Shown piece by piece: positions 50,681 to 59,396 of a stretch of DNA of 64,000 nucleotides. The stretch covers positions 496,001-560,000 of the forward strand of contig NZ_BMHI01000003.1 of NCBI RefSeq assembly GCF_014640635.1. The letters are read 5' to 3'. The notes below the pieces were generated by a model. That model worked only from the letters and a program-made list of their open reading frames with translations. It was not told the DNA's origin and ran no database searches. This DNA is from Flexivirga endophytica (GTDB lineage: Bacteria; Actinomycetota; Actinomycetes; Actinomycetales; Dermatophilaceae). Each line of letters opens with the position of its first letter. The first letter of the stretch is position 1. The position numbers were made by a program, and so were the translations under genes.

Positions 50681-52063
50681 GTGGCCCCGCTGACCCCGAC
50701 CCGTTCCCGCAGCCTGCGGGCACGCCTTGTGGCGCTCACGGCCGTCGCGGTGATCGTGCCGCTGCTGATCGGCATCTTCGTGCTCGCCACGTTGCTGCAG
50801 CGGTCGCTGACCGGCAGCCTGACCTCGCGGGTGAAGCAGCAGACCGACATCGTCGCGATCACAGTGCGCGACAACGGTCCCCAGTCGATCCGGCTGGCCG
50901 ACACCGACCGGCCGATGAAGGCGGTGGTACTCAGTGCAAACGGGAAGATCGTGGCCGCGCAACCGCGGGACGTGACACTGCCGCTGAGCGGCGACCGGCC
51001 CGAGACCAGTCACAAGCGGGTGCAGAACGCGCAGTACTGGTGGCGACCGGGTGACGTGGAGGCCCCGCTCGTCGTGAGTCGCAGCGTGCAGACCCGTTCG
51101 GGGCGCTACGTCGTGCAGGTGTCGTCCTCGCAGCAACCGCAGCACGAGGCGATCAGCACGGTGGTCAAGATCCTACTGCTCGGGACCCCGCTGCTGGCGT
51201 TGCTGGCCGCCGCCCTGGCGTGGTTGGTCGCGGGGCGGAGTCTTGCGCCGGTCGATCGGATGCGCTCGGAGGTCGACGCGATCGAGGCGGGCCATCTCGA
51301 CGCGCGCGTGGTGGTGCCGGGCCAGGACGACGAGATCTCAGCTCTGGCAAGGACTTTGAACCGGATGCTGGATCGACTGGAGTCCTCCCAGGAGCGGCAA
51401 CAACGTTTCGTCGCCGACGCCAGCCACGAGTTGCGGTCGCCGCTCGCCACACTGCAGGCGGCGACCGATCTGACCTCCGCCGACCCTGGCGGGGAGTGGC
51501 CGGCCGTCGAGTCGACGGTGCGCGCCGAACTGGGTCGGATGAACGCCCTGATCGGTGACCTGCTCCTGCTGGCCAGGATCGAAGAGGACCGCGCGTCTTC
51601 GCCCACGACCGACGTCGATCTCGACGACATCGCGCAGGCCGAGGTATCGCGCTGGCGCAGCGACACGAACGTCGTCGTGCGGTATGCCGGAACCCCTGCC
51701 CGGGCACGGGTGCTCGAAAGCTCGGTGGAGCGGATCGTGCGGAATCTCGTCGACAACGGCATCCGACACGCAGACGGGCAGGTGTTGGTGACGACGTCCA
51801 GGGACTCGGACGGCAGTGCGGTCCTGACCGTCGACGACGACGGTGCGGGCATCGATCCCGGGGACCGGGAACGCGTCTTCGACCGCTTCGTCCGGCTCGA
51901 CGAGGGCCGGAGCCGGGGCGAGGGCGGTTTCGGGCTCGGCCTGGCGATCGTCCGCGAGCTGGCCCGCAGCACCGAAGGTGACGTGCGGGTCGAGTCCGCG
52001 CCGCTGGGTGGCGCCCGCTTCGTGGTGACCCTGCCGGGTGCTCAGGAGGCGTCGAGCCGGTAG
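50681..52063 (+). CDS. OmpR-family sensor histidine kinase
   Basis: 460 residues from a GTG. A helix at about 15-40, an extracytoplasmic loop of about 120 residues, a second helix (164-186), then HAMP, HisKA with FVADASHELRSPLATL (phosphorylated His) and HATPase with VRNLVDNGIRHA, DDGAGIDPGD and GEGGFGLGLAIV. The loop has no recognised sensor fold. Its likely regulator is encoded convergently and overlaps by 22 bases, an uncommon arrangement, since such pairs normally share one operon. A direct-repeat box lies about 40 bases upstream. Confidence 0.92.
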   Translation: MAPLTPTRSRSLRARLVALTAVAVIVPLLIGIFVLATLLQRSLTGSLTSRVKQQTDIVAITVRDNGPQSIRLADTDRPMKAVVLSANGKIVAAQPRDVTLPLSGDRPETSHKRVQNAQYWWRPGDVEAPLVVSRSVQTRSGRYVVQVSSSQQPQHEAISTVVKILLLGTPLLALLAAALAWLVAGRSLAPVDRMRSEVDAIEAGHLDARVVVPGQDDEISALARTLNRMLDRLESSQERQQRFVADASHELRSPLATLQAATDLTSADPGGEWPAVESTVRAELGRMNALIGDLLLLARIEEDRASSPTTDVDLDDIAQAEVSRWRSDTNVVVRYAGTPARARVLESSVERIVRNLVDNGIRHADGQVLVTTSRDSDGSAVLTVDDDGAGIDPGDRERVFDRFVRLDEGRSRGEGGFGLGLAIVRELARSTEGDVRVESAPLGGARFVVTLPGAQEASSR

Positions 52064-52713
52064 CCGACGCCGCGGACCGTGGTGATCGTGTCGGTGCCGA
52101 ACGGCCGGTCGACCTTCCGCCGCAGGTAGCCGACATAAACCTCGACGACGTTGTCGTCGCCTTCGAAGGCCGGGTCCCACACGTGCTGCAGGATCTCGGA
52201 CTTCGCGACCGTGGTGTCACTGCGCCGCATCAGGAATTGCAAGAGGTTGAATTCCCTCGGCGTCAGGTCGATCTCGGTGTCGCCACGGAAGACTCGCGCC
52301 GACGCGGGATCGAGGCGTAGCCCGCCGGCTTCGAGACTGACCGGCCGGGACACCGGCGTGCGGCGGACCAGCGCGCGCAGTCGGGCGACCAGCACCGGGA
52401 AACTGAACGGCTTGGTCAGGTAGTCGTCCGCGCCGAGATCCAGCGCGTCGACCTGGTCGAACTCACCGTCCTTGGCGGTGAGCATCAGCACCGGTGTCCA
52501 GATCTTCCGCTCCCGCAGGCGACGGAGGACGTCATACCCATGTATGCCGGGCAGCATGATGTCGAGCACGATCACATCGAAGGACTCCTCGGTCGCATGC
52601 CAGAGTCCATCCGTGCCGTTGTGCTCGACCTCGACGACATAGCCCTCTTTACGCAGGCCACGCTCGACCAGCCGAGCGAGCGGCACCTCGTCCTCGACCA
52701 GCAAGACCCTCAT
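52042..52713 (-). CDS. OmpR/PhoB-type response regulator (1)
   Basis: 223 residues: receiver with Asp51 in VIVLDIMLPG and Lys in YLTKPFSF, then a winged-helix DNA-binding domain (DLTPREFNLLQFLMRR to TVRGVGYRLD). Its ATG overlaps the PAP2 stop (ATGA), so it is co-transcribed with PAP2 from the promoter carrying box copy 2. It ends tail-to-tail inside the kinase gene. It is the probable binder of the three 7-4-7 boxes, although the second regulator at 55103 is an alternative. Confidence 0.92.
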   Translation of the reverse strand: MRVLLVEDEVPLARLVERGLRKEGYVVEVEHNGTDGLWHATEESFDVIVLDIMLPGIHGYDVLRRLRERKIWTPVLMLTAKDGEFDQVDALDLGADDYLTKPFSFPVLVARLRALVRRTPVSRPVSLEAGGLRLDPASARVFRGDTEIDLTPREFNLLQFLMRRSDTTVAKSEILQHVWDPAFEGDDNVVEVYVGYLRRKVDRPFGTDTITTVRGVGYRLDAS

Positions 52714-53396
52714 ACCTGAGGTCTATCACCTCTCCGGCCGGTCAGGCCGAGTCCGACGACCGCCGCGATGGTGGCAGTGGCGAGCAACGGCGCCGCGACG
52801 ACATCAGCCAGGTAGTGGGCACCGACGACCAGTCGGCTCGCGGCGACCACCACGATCAGCGGGATACCTGCCAGCAGGACGACCCGACGCAGCGTGCGGT
52901 GACCGGCCAGCGCGACGAAGAACGCCGCCACCAGCGCTGCGGTGAATGCGGTGTGACCGCTGGGAAAGCTGTCCGGCTGCGTCTCGACCACCAGCGCGTG
53001 CACGGCGGCCGTCGGGGGCCGGTGCCGGTGGAAGAGCATCTTGAAGACCTCGATGGAGAACCAACCGACGAGCGTCAGCAGCCCCGCTCGCAGCGCGACA
53101 GTGCGGCCCAGCGTGCGCCACAGGACGAGGCACAGCAGCAGCAACCAGACCGGACCGACGGCCGGGCCGAATACGACGTTGATCACCTTGCTGATGTCGG
53201 CAACGATCGTGCCCCGATCGCCCGCGATGGTGCGATCCAGCGCGTATTCGCCGGTATGCCGGGCTCCGGTCGACACCGCCCAGATCCCGATGCCGGTCCC
53301 CAGCGCGTAGAGCACGGCTGCCGCGACCAGGGCGGCGGGGCGCAGCGTCGGACGGAGGTCCCGCTTCGGGTCACGTTGCAGCATGATCGTCACCAT
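52710..53396 (-). CDS. PAP2-family membrane phosphatase
   Basis: 228 residues, six helices, and the full phosphatase signature: KMLFHRHRP, SFPSGH and SRLVVGAHYLAD. Substrates in this family include undecaprenyl diphosphate and phosphatidic acid. ATG 53396 is preferred; the earlier TTG is unlikely. A 7-4-7 box lies 11 bases before the start codon. Co-transcribed with response regulator 1. Confidence 0.88.
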   Translation of the reverse strand: MVTIMLQRDPKRDLRPTLRPAALVAAAVLYALGTGIGIWAVSTGARHTGEYALDRTIAGDRGTIVADISKVINVVFGPAVGPVWLLLLCLVLWRTLGRTVALRAGLLTLVGWFSIEVFKMLFHRHRPPTAAVHALVVETQPDSFPSGHTAFTAALVAAFFVALAGHRTLRRVVLLAGIPLIVVVAASRLVVGAHYLADVVAAPLLATATIAAVVGLGLTGRRGDRPQV

Positions 53397-53406
53397 GCCA
53401 CCGGGA

Positions 53407-53424
53407 ACCTGAGACAACGCTGAG
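53407..53424 (-). promoter_or_regulatory. OmpR-type 7-4-7 direct-repeat box, copy 2
   Basis: Read on the - strand: CTCAGCG-TTGT-CTCAGGT, directly upstream of the PAP2-regulator operon. The first half-site is identical to the first half-sites of the other two boxes. Confidence 0.6.
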
Positions 53425-53436
53425 AGTTGTGCGGGC

Positions 53437-54987
53437 TCATGGCGTCGAACGCGCGGCGTAGATCACGTGCCCACCGGCCCGCGCGACCACCCCGTCCTTG
53501 GCGAGCTGGTTGCGGATGACCTTCAAATAGCTCCTGCCGTGCGGCTGCCAGAGCGCGACCGCGTTACCGGACCGCAGGTATTGCAGCAGGATCCCGTGCC
53601 ACGTTCGGTGTTCCGCGTGCAGGGTGGCGGCCCGGTCCGGTCCCATCCGGCGACCGGTGACGTCGATCCAGTTCGGACAACCGGCGGCGAGACCCCTGCT
53701 CAGTGCGTCGAGCCGGATCAGGACGGTGGGGTTGTTGGACATGACGCACTTCTCGCCACGCACCGCCCGTGTCAGCTCGTGCGCCCCGCCATACGGCAGG
53801 ACCGCATGGGTGCCGGCGACCGTCACCAGTGAGGTGACTGCGAGCACGACACCGGTGAGCGCCACTGCAGGGGTCCGCACCAGATGCTCGCGCCGCACGG
53901 CGACCGCGGCCGCTCCGACCGTCACCGCCAGTCCGACGACGAGATAGTCGCAGTAGTACTCGAACCACGAAGGCGCAGCCAGCAGCACGGTGAGCTGGGC
54001 GACGGTCACCAGGGCGAGGAAACGCGCCTGCCGTGCACCCCGCCAGGCGAAGGCGACGACCGCGATCAGGAAAACCACGAAAACCATTGCGGACAAAGTC
54101 TGTTGGCGTGCGGTGAGGTGCTTGACCAGGTCGGGGAGGGTGCTCATCCCGGCGAGCCTCGCAGCGAGCGTGATGTGCCGCGGGCGCCCGAGCTGCCCGG
54201 TAATCACGGAGTGCCACATACCGGACGGATCGGCGAGGAAGAACGGTGCGCAGACGACGCTCACACTTGCCGCGGCGCCGAGGAATGCGTGCACCGTGGC
54301 CCGAACACTGCGTCGGCACACGCCGTGCCAGCCGAGGATCAGCACCACAGGGACGACCCACCAGATCTTGACCGCCATCGGCAGCCCGACAACCGCGCCG
54401 GCCAACAGCGAGGACCACCGCGTCGGGCGGTCGTGGTCACGCAACAGCGCGAGCAGGCCGAGGAGCAGGAACAGGTTGGCCAGCGGCTCCAGCTTCACCT
54501 GGAACTCGGCGCTGATCGATCCGAACCACGCCGCGTAGAAGAGTCCCGCGACGACGGCACCGCGTCGGGCGACGCCGAGCCGCCGGCAGACCAGCACGAC
54601 GAGAACGGCATTGACGGCGCCCATCAAGCAGAACGCCAGCGTCGCGAGGACGAAGGCGTGCCAGTCACTCATGACCTTGGTCAGTGCCGCGAAAGGCGTC
54701 AGTGCGAGGGTGATTCCGGGCGGATGCACCATCGTGAAGTCCCGGTAGGGCAGCCTGCCGTGCAGCAACGCGTCCGCGCCGGCGAAGTAGACGCCGCAGT
54801 CGTAGCCCATCAGGCCGTGTATGCCGCCCTTGCGTAGGAGCACGCCCAACCGCGCGACCAGCCCGACAACGAAGACCAGCGACGTGGCGACGACGAATCG
54901 ACGTCGCCGGCGGGCATCGTGCCGATCGGCTGCCGGACGGGAGACGTCAACAGCGGTCGGCCCGAGGAGTTGTCCTGCCTGTTGCAT
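53437..54987 (-). CDS. Multi-membrane-spanning GT-C glycosyltransferase-like protein
   Basis: 516 residues from ATG 54987. About eleven helices; the first outer loop has GYDCGVYFAGADALLHGRLPY then YRDFTMVHPPG, the Asp and His-Pro pattern of GT-C mannosyl- or arabinosyltransferases. A C-terminal soluble part has NNPTVLIRLDALSRG. An upstream start at 55104 would overlap the divergent regulator and is unlikely. With the PAP2 phosphatase and the DPM1-like gene it suggests a polyprenyl-phosphate-sugar pathway for the envelope. Confidence 0.78.
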   Translation of the reverse strand: MQQAGQLLGPTAVDVSRPAADRHDARRRRRFVVATSLVFVVGLVARLGVLLRKGGIHGLMGYDCGVYFAGADALLHGRLPYRDFTMVHPPGITLALTPFAALTKVMSDWHAFVLATLAFCLMGAVNAVLVVLVCRRLGVARRGAVVAGLFYAAWFGSISAEFQVKLEPLANLFLLLGLLALLRDHDRPTRWSSLLAGAVVGLPMAVKIWWVVPVVLILGWHGVCRRSVRATVHAFLGAAASVSVVCAPFFLADPSGMWHSVITGQLGRPRHITLAARLAGMSTLPDLVKHLTARQQTLSAMVFVVFLIAVVAFAWRGARQARFLALVTVAQLTVLLAAPSWFEYYCDYLVVGLAVTVGAAAVAVRREHLVRTPAVALTGVVLAVTSLVTVAGTHAVLPYGGAHELTRAVRGEKCVMSNNPTVLIRLDALSRGLAAGCPNWIDVTGRRMGPDRAATLHAEHRTWHGILLQYLRSGNAVALWQPHGRSYLKVIRNQLAKDGVVARAGGHVIYAARSTP

Positions 54988-55060
54988 GACAACACGGTGC
55001 GCGGCCAATGATGAAGCAACGGTGTACGCCGATGGCCGGCGCCGAGCGCCCCAGTGTTCT

Positions 55061-55078
55061 CTCAGCGACTCCTCAGCG
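55061..55078 (+). promoter_or_regulatory. OmpR-type 7-4-7 direct-repeat box, copy 3
   Basis: CTCAGCG-ACTC-CTCAGCG, a perfect direct repeat, 24 bases before the ATG of response regulator 2 and 73 bases before the divergent glycosyltransferase start. It is the best-conserved of the three. Confidence 0.7.
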
Positions 55079-55102
55079 GACAGGCCGAGACTGTGCAGGG
55101 TC

Positions 55103-55777
55103 ATGCATGTATTGATCGTCGAGGACGAAGAGCGTCTGGCAGCGCTGCTGCAGCGCGGCCTGATGCGGGAGAATTACGCAGTCACGGTGGCGCACAACGG
55201 GATTGACGGACTGTGGCACGCCCAGGAGACATCCTTCGATGTGGTGGTGCTCGACGTGATGCTGCCCGGGATGAACGGCCTGGAGGTCTGCCGGCAGATG
55301 CGCGCCGAGTCGATCTGGAGCCCGGTGCTGCTGCTGACCGCACGCGGTCGGATCGAGGATCGGGTGGACGGGCTCGACGCAGGTGCCGACGACTACCTGA
55401 TGAAGCCTTTCGCGTTCGACGAACTGACGGCGCGCCTGCGAGCGCTCCTGCGCCGTGGCTCGACCGAACGACCCACCTCGCTGACCGTGGGCAATCTGGT
55501 GATCGACCCCGCATCCCGCGAAGCGACAACGCCTTTCGGCCGGGCTGACCTGACGGCGCGCGAGTTCGCCCTGGTGGAGCTCTTCGCCCGCAGCCCCGGG
55601 CAGGTGTTGAGCCGTGACCAGATGCTCGAGCATGCGTGGGACTTCGCCAGCCTGCCGGCCAGCAATGTCATCGAGCAACACATCGCCAGTGCGCGACGCA
55701 AGCTCGACGAGGTGAGCTCGACCGCCGAGATCGTGACCGTGCGGGGCGTGGGATACCGCATGGTTGCTGCGGATTGA
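55103..55777 (+). CDS. OmpR/PhoB-type response regulator (2), orphan
   Basis: 224 residues with receiver (Asp51 in VVVLDVMLPG, Lys in YLMKPFAF) and winged-helix domain (DLTAREFALVELFARS to TVRGVGYRM). No kinase gene is adjacent. It is similar to regulator 1 in length and N-terminal half, so it may be a paralogue using the same kinase or the same DNA box. The ATG at 55103 follows GCAGGG closely. It is followed by the DPM1-like gene after 50 bases. Confidence 0.9.
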   Translation: MHVLIVEDEERLAALLQRGLMRENYAVTVAHNGIDGLWHAQETSFDVVVLDVMLPGMNGLEVCRQMRAESIWSPVLLLTARGRIEDRVDGLDAGADDYLMKPFAFDELTARLRALLRRGSTERPTSLTVGNLVIDPASREATTPFGRADLTAREFALVELFARSPGQVLSRDQMLEHAWDFASLPASNVIEQHIASARRKLDEVSSTAEIVTVRGVGYRMVAAD

Positions 55778-55827
55778 GCGCTGCTCCCTACATCGGCGCT
55801 ACACGGTGGCAACGGCAGGATGGCGAA

Positions 55828-56613
55828 ATGAGGTTCTCTTCCTGTCGTGCTGACGAGCGCGTGTTGGTCGTCGTGCCGACATACAACGAGCGGGAGTCGC
55901 TGCCCTGGCTCCTTGCGGATCTGCTCGCACTGCCGACCGACCGGCTCGAGGTGCTCGTGGTCGACGACAACTCACCCGACGGCACCGGCGAGCTGGCCGA
56001 GGAGTTCTCGCGCGCGTCGGGTGGGCGAGTGCGTGTGCTGCACCGGGCGGGCAAAGAGGGTCTCGGCCGGGCGTATGCCGCAGGCATGACCGAGGCGTTG
56101 GCGGCCGGCGCCGCCGTGGTGGTGCAGATGGACGCCGACGGTTCGCACCCCGTCGAGGCGATCGAGCGTATGTTGACCGCGCTGCGTGCGAGTTCCGCTG
56201 CGGTTGCGGTCGGTTCGAGGTATGTCGCCGGCGGCAGCGTCGATGCCGACTGGCCGTGGCACCGGCGCGTGCTGTCCTCCGGCGCGAATGCGTATGTGCG
56301 CGGGGTGCTCGGCCTCTCCGTCCAGGATGCGACCGCAGGTTTCAAGGCCTGGGATGCGCACGCACTGCGTTCGCTCGAGCCGGACACGGTCATGAGCAAC
56401 GGCTACAGCTTCCAGGTGGAGCTGGCGCACCGTGCCACCGTCGCGGGCCTGCGGAGTGTGGAGGTGCCCATCCACTTCGTCGATCGCACCGAGGGCAGGT
56501 CCAAGATGTCGCTCGGTGTGCAGGCCGAGTCGTTCCTGATGCCGTGGCGATTGCGGCGGACCCGCTGGCGGCCGACCGTGGTGGTCGACGTCGCGGCCGC
56601 TGCGCTGCGGTGA
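55828..56613 (+). CDS. Dolichyl-phosphate mannose synthase-like GT2 glycosyltransferase
   Basis: 261 residues, soluble GT-A fold. VVVPTYNERESLPWLL, VVDDNSPDGTGELA and QMDADGSHPVEAI give the nucleotide and metal site; DATAGFKAWD and EVPIHFVDRTEGRSKM complete the polyprenyl-phosphate mannose synthase pattern. There are no membrane helices. It would load polyprenyl phosphate with a sugar for the GT-C enzymes nearby. In actinobacteria this is usually Ppm1. ATG 55828 follows GCAGGA. Confidence 0.9.
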   Translation: MRFSSCRADERVLVVVPTYNERESLPWLLADLLALPTDRLEVLVVDDNSPDGTGELAEEFSRASGGRVRVLHRAGKEGLGRAYAAGMTEALAAGAAVVVQMDADGSHPVEAIERMLTALRASSAAVAVGSRYVAGGSVDADWPWHRRVLSSGANAYVRGVLGLSVQDATAGFKAWDAHALRSLEPDTVMSNGYSFQVELAHRATVAGLRSVEVPIHFVDRTEGRSKMSLGVQAESFLMPWRLRRTRWRPTVVVDVAAAALR

Positions 56614-56616
56614 GGG

Positions 56617-56946
56617 TCAGCGCCTGTCGCCGGACCCGCCGAGGACGCCGCGACGCTGCCGGTCGGCCAGCTTGTCGACATTCCGCTGTGCGACGTCGTC
56701 CAGTGAGAGGCCGAGGAAGTTCGCAAGGACTGCGGCGTACCAGAGCACATCGCCGAGCTCGGACGCCATGTCGTCGCGATCCAGCTGCGCGAGGTCGCTG
56801 TCCTTGTCGCGGACCAATTTCTTGACCTTCTCGGCGATCTCGCCGGCCTCACCGACCAGGCCCAGCACCAGGTGCATGAATTCGTCCTTGGCGTCCTTGT
56901 CACGTGCGGTGCGCAGCGCTGCCTGCTGGTAGTCGTCGAAGTCCAT
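56617..56946 (-). CDS. MazG-like nucleotide pyrophosphohydrolase
   Basis: 109 residues with a single all-alpha MazG domain. The metal site is GEAGEIAEKVKKL and ELGDVLWYAAVLAN (E-x3-E...E-x2-D). It removes pyrophosphate from non-canonical or surplus NTPs. ATG 56946 follows GGTGG. It converges on the DPM1-like gene with a three-base gap. Confidence 0.88.
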   Translation of the reverse strand: MDFDDYQQAALRTARDKDAKDEFMHLVLGLVGEAGEIAEKVKKLVRDKDSDLAQLDRDDMASELGDVLWYAAVLANFLGLSLDDVAQRNVDKLADRQRRGVLGGSGDRR

Positions 56947-57093
56947 CGCGCCACCGTAGCGACCCGGGTAGAAGCGCCCGTCCCACCCGTGCGGCAATTT
57001 TCCTGGACACCTGGTTGGTCCGCGCCACGATGCGGCATAGTGAGCCTCAGCCGGCCGGAGTCGGCCATCTGTCATCGGCCGGATGGGAGAGCG

Positions 57094-57990
57094 ATGCCAC
57101 GTCCCAATGCTGCGATGCTGCTGCTCGTCGGGTTGGTCGCCGCGGACGTCGTGCTGGTGACCGGCGCCATCCGCTCCACGCACGTCGACACCGCGCAGAT
57201 GGCACGGGCGATGGACTCGGCGACGGCGCCGACCTCTGCCGCCCCCTCCCCGAAGGGCTCCGCCGCGACCGCCACGGCACAGTCCGAGACCAAGAGCGGG
57301 TCGGGGAAGGTCATCGTCGCGGCACTGTCGGACAAGCGGGCCTGGCGCGCCGTGTCGTCGTCGGTGATCTGCAGCCCGGACAGCGAGGCCGCCGACATCG
57401 GTCGCTCACAGAACGGCGGCAAGGACTGGACCACCGTGAAGGTCCCGCTCAACACCGTCTCCGGGCTGTCGTATGCCGGAGGGCGTGTCATCGCCACCGG
57501 CATGGACGCGTCGTGCCAGCCGGCGGCATACGCACTCTCCTCGAGCGACGCACCGAGCGTGACGACGAAGGAACCCACCTGGGTGATCGACCCGGCGGAC
57601 CCCACCAAACTCATGTCCTCGGGCGGATCCGTTGCGAAGCAACCGTGTTCGAGCGGGCTCCTCGACATCGCCGCCAACTCGAAATCGGACGTCGTGGCCC
57701 TGTGCGGTGATCACTCGATCGAGCACAGCACGACCGCCGGAGACTCGTGGCAACAGGAACGCGGCGGCTCGAAGGTGCTCGCCATCGCCACCGGAACGAA
57801 CACCATCTTCACCGCAAGCCGGGCGAAGTGCGGGATCTCGGTGGCGGCCGTGCCCGGCGGTGACAACACGAATTGCGTTGCCGGTACGAAGGATTGGTCC
57901 GGGCCGGTCGACATGACGATCGTCGGTGGCACCGTGTGGCTGGCCACCGCCGACGACGCGGTCACCGAGCCGGTCGCCGACTTCACGTGA
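57094..57990 (+). CDS. Exported or membrane-anchored BNR-type repeat protein
   Basis: 298 residues. An N-terminal uncleaved helix (MLLLVGLVAADVVLVTGAI, 8-26) is followed by a Thr/Ala/Ser-rich linker. The outer domain of about 230 residues has repeated Ser/Gly-rich blades such as GRSQNGGKDWTTVKV and STTAGDSWQQE, the Asp-box pattern of sialidase-like or photosystem-assembly-like propellers. Function unknown. The last bases overlap the remnant frame of the convergent DUF1877 pseudogene. Confidence 0.72.
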   Translation: MPRPNAAMLLLVGLVAADVVLVTGAIRSTHVDTAQMARAMDSATAPTSAAPSPKGSAATATAQSETKSGSGKVIVAALSDKRAWRAVSSSVICSPDSEAADIGRSQNGGKDWTTVKVPLNTVSGLSYAGGRVIATGMDASCQPAAYALSSSDAPSVTTKEPTWVIDPADPTKLMSSGGSVAKQPCSSGLLDIAANSKSDVVALCGDHSIEHSTTAGDSWQQERGGSKVLAIATGTNTIFTASRAKCGISVAAVPGGDNTNCVAGTKDWSGPVDMTIVGGTVWLATADDAVTEPVADFT

Positions 57991-58212
57991 TCAGCTGTAC
58001 GACGACCTCACCCGCGGTGTCGGCGGCGTCGTAGAAACTGCGCAGCGTCTCCAGGTTCGGGCCAGCAGCCAATGGATGCAGTGCCAGGTCTGGTCGAGAT
58101 CGAGAACCCGCTCATCGTCGGATTCCAACAGTTCGTCGAACCGTGCGTCGTCGGCCAGCACGTGCGCCGCGGTCGCAGGATCCAGTCGATAGCCCAGCCA
58201 GCTCATTCCCAT
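57983..58212 (-). pseudogene. Degraded DUF1877 (YfbM-like) gene
   Basis: The first ~50 codons (MGMSWLGYRLDPATAAHVLA through WHCIHWLLA) match the start of DUF1877 proteins, normally about 160 residues. The frame then continues as an unrelated tail to 57991. The expected C-terminal helix (NLETLRSFYDAADTAGEVVV) is present in another frame, ending at a TGA at 57983. This fits one deletion of some 80-90 codons that also shifted the frame. No protein of normal length can be made. Confidence 0.75.
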
Positions 58213-58218
58213 GTAACG

Positions 58219-58239
58219 AGGCTTGAAGACGAGAAGCCT
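58219..58239 (-). terminator. Weak hairpin after the acyl-CoA dehydrogenase gene
   Basis: AGGCTT (58219-58224) pairs with AAGCCT (58234-58239) across nine bases, starting just after the stop of the operon's last gene. It is a short stem without a T-run and is only a candidate. Confidence 0.3.
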
Positions 58240-59394
58240 TCACAGGGTGCGCGCGATGAGTTCCTTCATGATCTCGTTGGTGCCGCCGTAGATCTTCTGC
58301 ACACGCGCCGCGGCATACGCACGGGCGATCGGGTATTCGAGCATGTAGCCGTAGCCGCCGAAGATCTGCAAGCAGCGGTCGATGACCTCGCACTGCTTGT
58401 CGGTGGCGTACCACTTGGCCATCGAGGCCGTCGAGGCATCGAGCTCGCCGGCCAGGTGCTGCTGGATGCAGTGATCGACGAGCGTACGCACCGCGCGGGC
58501 CTCGGTCGCGCACTCGGCGAGGACGAAGCGGGTGTTCTGGAATTTCAGCAGCTCACGCCCGAAGGCCTTGCGTTCCTTGGCATATTCGACGGTCTGCTGC
58601 ACCGCGACCTCTATGCCCTTCGCCGCCGCGACAGCGATGATCAGCCGCTCCTGGGGCAGCTGCTCCATCAACTGGATGAACGCCTGGCCCTCCGCGCCGC
58701 CGAGCAGGTTCTCCCGCGGCACCCGCATGTCGGAGAAGAACAGCTCGCGGGTGTCCTGGCCCGGCATACCGATCTTCTCCAGCACCCGGCCGCGCTCGAA
58801 CCCCTCGAGCCCGTCGGTCTCGGCGACGATCAGCGACAACCCCTTGCCGCCGTCCTCGCCGGTCCGCGCCACGATGATGACCAGATTGGCGTGCGAACCG
58901 TTGGTGATGAACGTCTTCGAACCGTTGACCACGTAGTTGTCGCCGTCGAGGCGAGCGGTGGTGCGCAGGCTCTGCAGGTCGGAACCGGCGCCCGGCTCGG
59001 TCATCGCGATCGCGCCGACATACTCGCCCGAGGCCAGCTTCGGCAGCCAGCGGCGCTTTTGCTCCTCGGTCCCGTAGTTCGCGATGTATGGCGCGACGAT
59101 GGTGCTGTGCACGCTGTAGCCGAAGGCGTCGTCCCCGGCCGCGGACTGCTCCTCCATGACGACGGCCTCGTGCGCGAAAGTGCCACCGCCACCGCCATAC
59201 TCCTCGGGCAGTCCGATGCACAGCAGTCCGGCAGCACCGGCTGCGGTCCAGTACTCGCGGTCAACCTGGTGCTGCTGAGCCCACCTCTCCTGGTTGGGGA
59301 TCGACTCCTTCTCGAAGAAGGTGCGCGCGAGGGCGCGCAGATCGTCGAGTTCCTCGTCGAGCCAAGGGGATCGGTAGGTGCTGGTGAGCTGCAT
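58240..59394 (-). CDS. Acyl-CoA dehydrogenase
   Basis: 384-residue flavoprotein of the medium-chain/isovaleryl type. Signature segments are AIAMTEPGAGSDLQSLRTTA and YGGTNEIMKELIAR, the latter following the R..QIYGG pattern and placing the catalytic Glu. It introduces the alpha-beta double bond in acyl-CoA. It is the last gene of thiolase-fadB-caiB-acd, two bases after the CoA transferase gene. Substrate chain length is not evident. Confidence 0.93.
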   Translation of the reverse strand: MQLTSTYRSPWLDEELDDLRALARTFFEKESIPNQERWAQQHQVDREYWTAAGAAGLLCIGLPEEYGGGGGTFAHEAVVMEEQSAAGDDAFGYSVHSTIVAPYIANYGTEEQKRRWLPKLASGEYVGAIAMTEPGAGSDLQSLRTTARLDGDNYVVNGSKTFITNGSHANLVIIVARTGEDGGKGLSLIVAETDGLEGFERGRVLEKIGMPGQDTRELFFSDMRVPRENLLGGAEGQAFIQLMEQLPQERLIIAVAAAKGIEVAVQQTVEYAKERKAFGRELLKFQNTRFVLAECATEARAVRTLVDHCIQQHLAGELDASTASMAKWYATDKQCEVIDRCLQIFGGYGYMLEYPIARAYAAARVQKIYGGTNEIMKELIARTL

Positions 59395-59396
59395 GG

